Shown: positions 33,159 through 34,003 of the stretch, piece after piece
Position numbering within the stretch: position 1 is the first letter of the stretch
How the letters are laid out: every line of letters begins with the position of its first letter
NCBI GenBank assembly: GCA_902602105.1
Contig: CACKPP010000002.1
Span: 1 to 34,003 of the forward strand
Reading direction: 5' to 3'
From: an uncultured Pelagibacteraceae bacterium
GTDB taxonomy: Bacteria; Pseudomonadota; Alphaproteobacteria; Pelagibacterales; Pelagibacteraceae
Length of the DNA stretch: 34,003 bases
Notes under the pieces: model-generated
Told to the model about the DNA's origin: nothing
The model's input: only the letters and a program-made list of their open reading frames with translations
The model's database searches: none
Translations under genes and position numbers: made by a program

Positions 33159-34003
33159 ATGACAGATAATCAAATAGTTATTAAAGATCTTTCAAAAGTT
33201 TATGATAATGGCTTCAATGCTTTAAAAAATATTAATTTAAATATTAATAAAGGAGAAATTTTTGCAATGCTAGGTCCTAATGGTGCAGGCAAAACTACTT
33301 TAATAAGTATTATTTGTGGTATTGTGTCTCCTTCTTCGGGAAAAATTAGTGTAGATAATTTTGATATTATTGATGATTACAGAGAAACAAGATCAAGAAT
33401 AGGTTTAGTTCCTCAAGAATTATCTTTAGAACAATTTGAGACAGTTTTTAACAATGTCTCATATTCTAGAGGTCTTTATGGAAAAAAACCTAATCCAGGT
33501 CATATAGAAAAAATTTTAAAACAACTAAGTTTATGGGATAAAAAAAATCTTAGTCTTCGCCAGCTATCTGGTGGTATGAAAAGAAGAGTATTAATCGCAA
33601 AAGCTTTGTCTCATGAACCACAAATTTTATTTTTAGATGAACCTACTGCTGGTGTAGATGTTGAGTTAAGACAAGATATGTGGAAAATTGTCGAGTCATT
33701 AAGAAAGACAGGTGTTACAATAATTTTAACCACTCACTATATAGAAGAAGCTGAAGCAATAGCAGATAGAGTAGGAGTTATTAATCAAGGAGAAATTATA
33801 GTAGTAGATAAGACAAAGGAACTACTAAAAAAAATGGGTCATAAGAAATTGACCGTTGAGCTTCAAGAAGAGATCAAAAAAATCCCCAAAACATTAGAAA
33901 AATATAATTTAATATTGGGCAACAATAAAATGTCCGTAGATTATACTTACAATGTGCAAACAAAGCAGACAGGAATTACAAATTTATTGCAGGATTTAAA
34001 GGA
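33159..34003 (+). CDS. ABC exporter ATP-binding protein (partial, cut at the window end)
   Basis: The frame is open from ATG 33159 to the window edge (281 residues visible). It is an ABC ATPase of the ABC-2 drug/polysaccharide exporter class. Walker A is GPNGAGKT (39-46), the Q-loop is VPQELSL, the signature is LSGGM (136-140), Walker B is [12 protein letters not shown] (156-167) and the H-loop is [10 protein letters not shown]. Walker A, signature and Walker B order and the lack of a membrane segment identify it as the nucleotide-binding subunit, YadG/NodI-like. A membrane-permease partner would be expected directly downstream, outside the window. Substrate unknown. Confidence 0.92.
   Translation, partial: MTDNQIVIKDLSKVYDNGFNALKNINLNINKGEIFAMLGPNGAGKTTLISIICGIVSPSSGKISVDNFDIIDDYRETRSRIGLVPQELSLEQFETVFNNVSYSRGLYGKKPNPGHIEKILKQLSLWDKKNLSLRQLSGGMKRRVLIAKALSHEPQILFLDEPTAGVDVELRQDMWKIVESLRKTGVTIILTTHYIEEAEAIADRVGVINQGEIIVVDKTKELLKKMGHKKLTVELQEEIKKIPKTLEKYNLILGNNKMSVDYTYNVQTKQTGITNLLQDLK

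Noticed and set aside
1..34003. tRNA, rRNA, CRISPR, prophage or insertion sequence
   Set aside because: No spaced direct repeats, cloverleaf-like segments, transposase or integrase motifs were seen. Nearly all bases belong to recognisable metabolic genes.

Overview
The window is AT-rich, very compact, and reads as a piece of an alphaproteobacterial genome of the SAR11 (Pelagibacterales) type. The supporting signs are neighbouring genes that overlap by 1-14 bp, convergent genes that abut or overlap, lysine/asparagine/isoleucine-rich proteins, an iscR-sufBCDS-U-T-A operon, and a TPP riboswitch placed directly in front of a sodium:solute symporter (the arrangement described for thiV in SAR11). 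There are no rRNA or tRNA genes, insertion sequences, phage genes or CRISPR arrays that I can see. This looks like core or stable genome rather than a mobile island.

Layout. 1-3.8 kb: the C-terminal end of an AsmA/YhdP-like protein, then tyrS (-), anmK (+) and a small alpha/beta hydrolase (-). 3.8-10.1 kb: a complete SUF iron-sulfur assembly operon (iscR, sufB, sufC, sufD, sufS, sufU, sufT, sufA) behind a promoter that contains a perfect inverted repeat expected to be the IscR operator. 10.1-11.7 kb: a 56-codon small ORF meeting glnA (type I glutamine synthetase) end to end. 11.9-14.9 kb: a YbaK-type editing protein, an EamA transporter, a family 2 glycosyltransferase and a TauE/SafE permease. 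14.9-27.2 kb: a molybdenum block. On the plus strand are a moaB/mog-type gene, coxG, the form II coxSLM molybdenum hydroxylase, a two-gene XdhC and a MocA-like cytidylyltransferase. On the minus strand is an eight-gene run: moaA, moaC, a thioesterase, a secreted serine hydrolase, moaD, moaE, msrP, msrQ. 27.3-34 kb: a GYD-domain protein, an aldehyde dehydrogenase and FAH-family hydrolase pair, ccdA, an azoreductase-like flavoprotein, a 95-aa unknown, the TPP riboswitch with thiV, and the start of an ABC exporter ATPase cut by the window end.

How it fits together. MoaA/MoaC/MoaD/MoaE and the MoaB/Mog protein make molybdopterin. The MocA-like protein and the XdhC pair would turn it into the cytidine dinucleotide form and load it into CoxL. 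MsrP uses the plain Mo-molybdopterin form and receives electrons from the membrane haem protein MsrQ. All of these use Fe-S clusters or oxidant-sensitive chemistry, so the nearby SUF operon is a plausible supplier, but that link is inference. No molybdate transporter and no moeA lie in the window.

No radically new system is evident. The points most worth a second look are the very short TPP riboswitch, the unexplained thioesterase/serine hydrolase pair inside the molybdopterin operon, several genes whose ATG sits where transcription should start (candidate leaderless mRNAs), AT palindromes centred on convergent gene junctions, and the palindrome-bearing promoter of the 56-codon ORF beside glnA.
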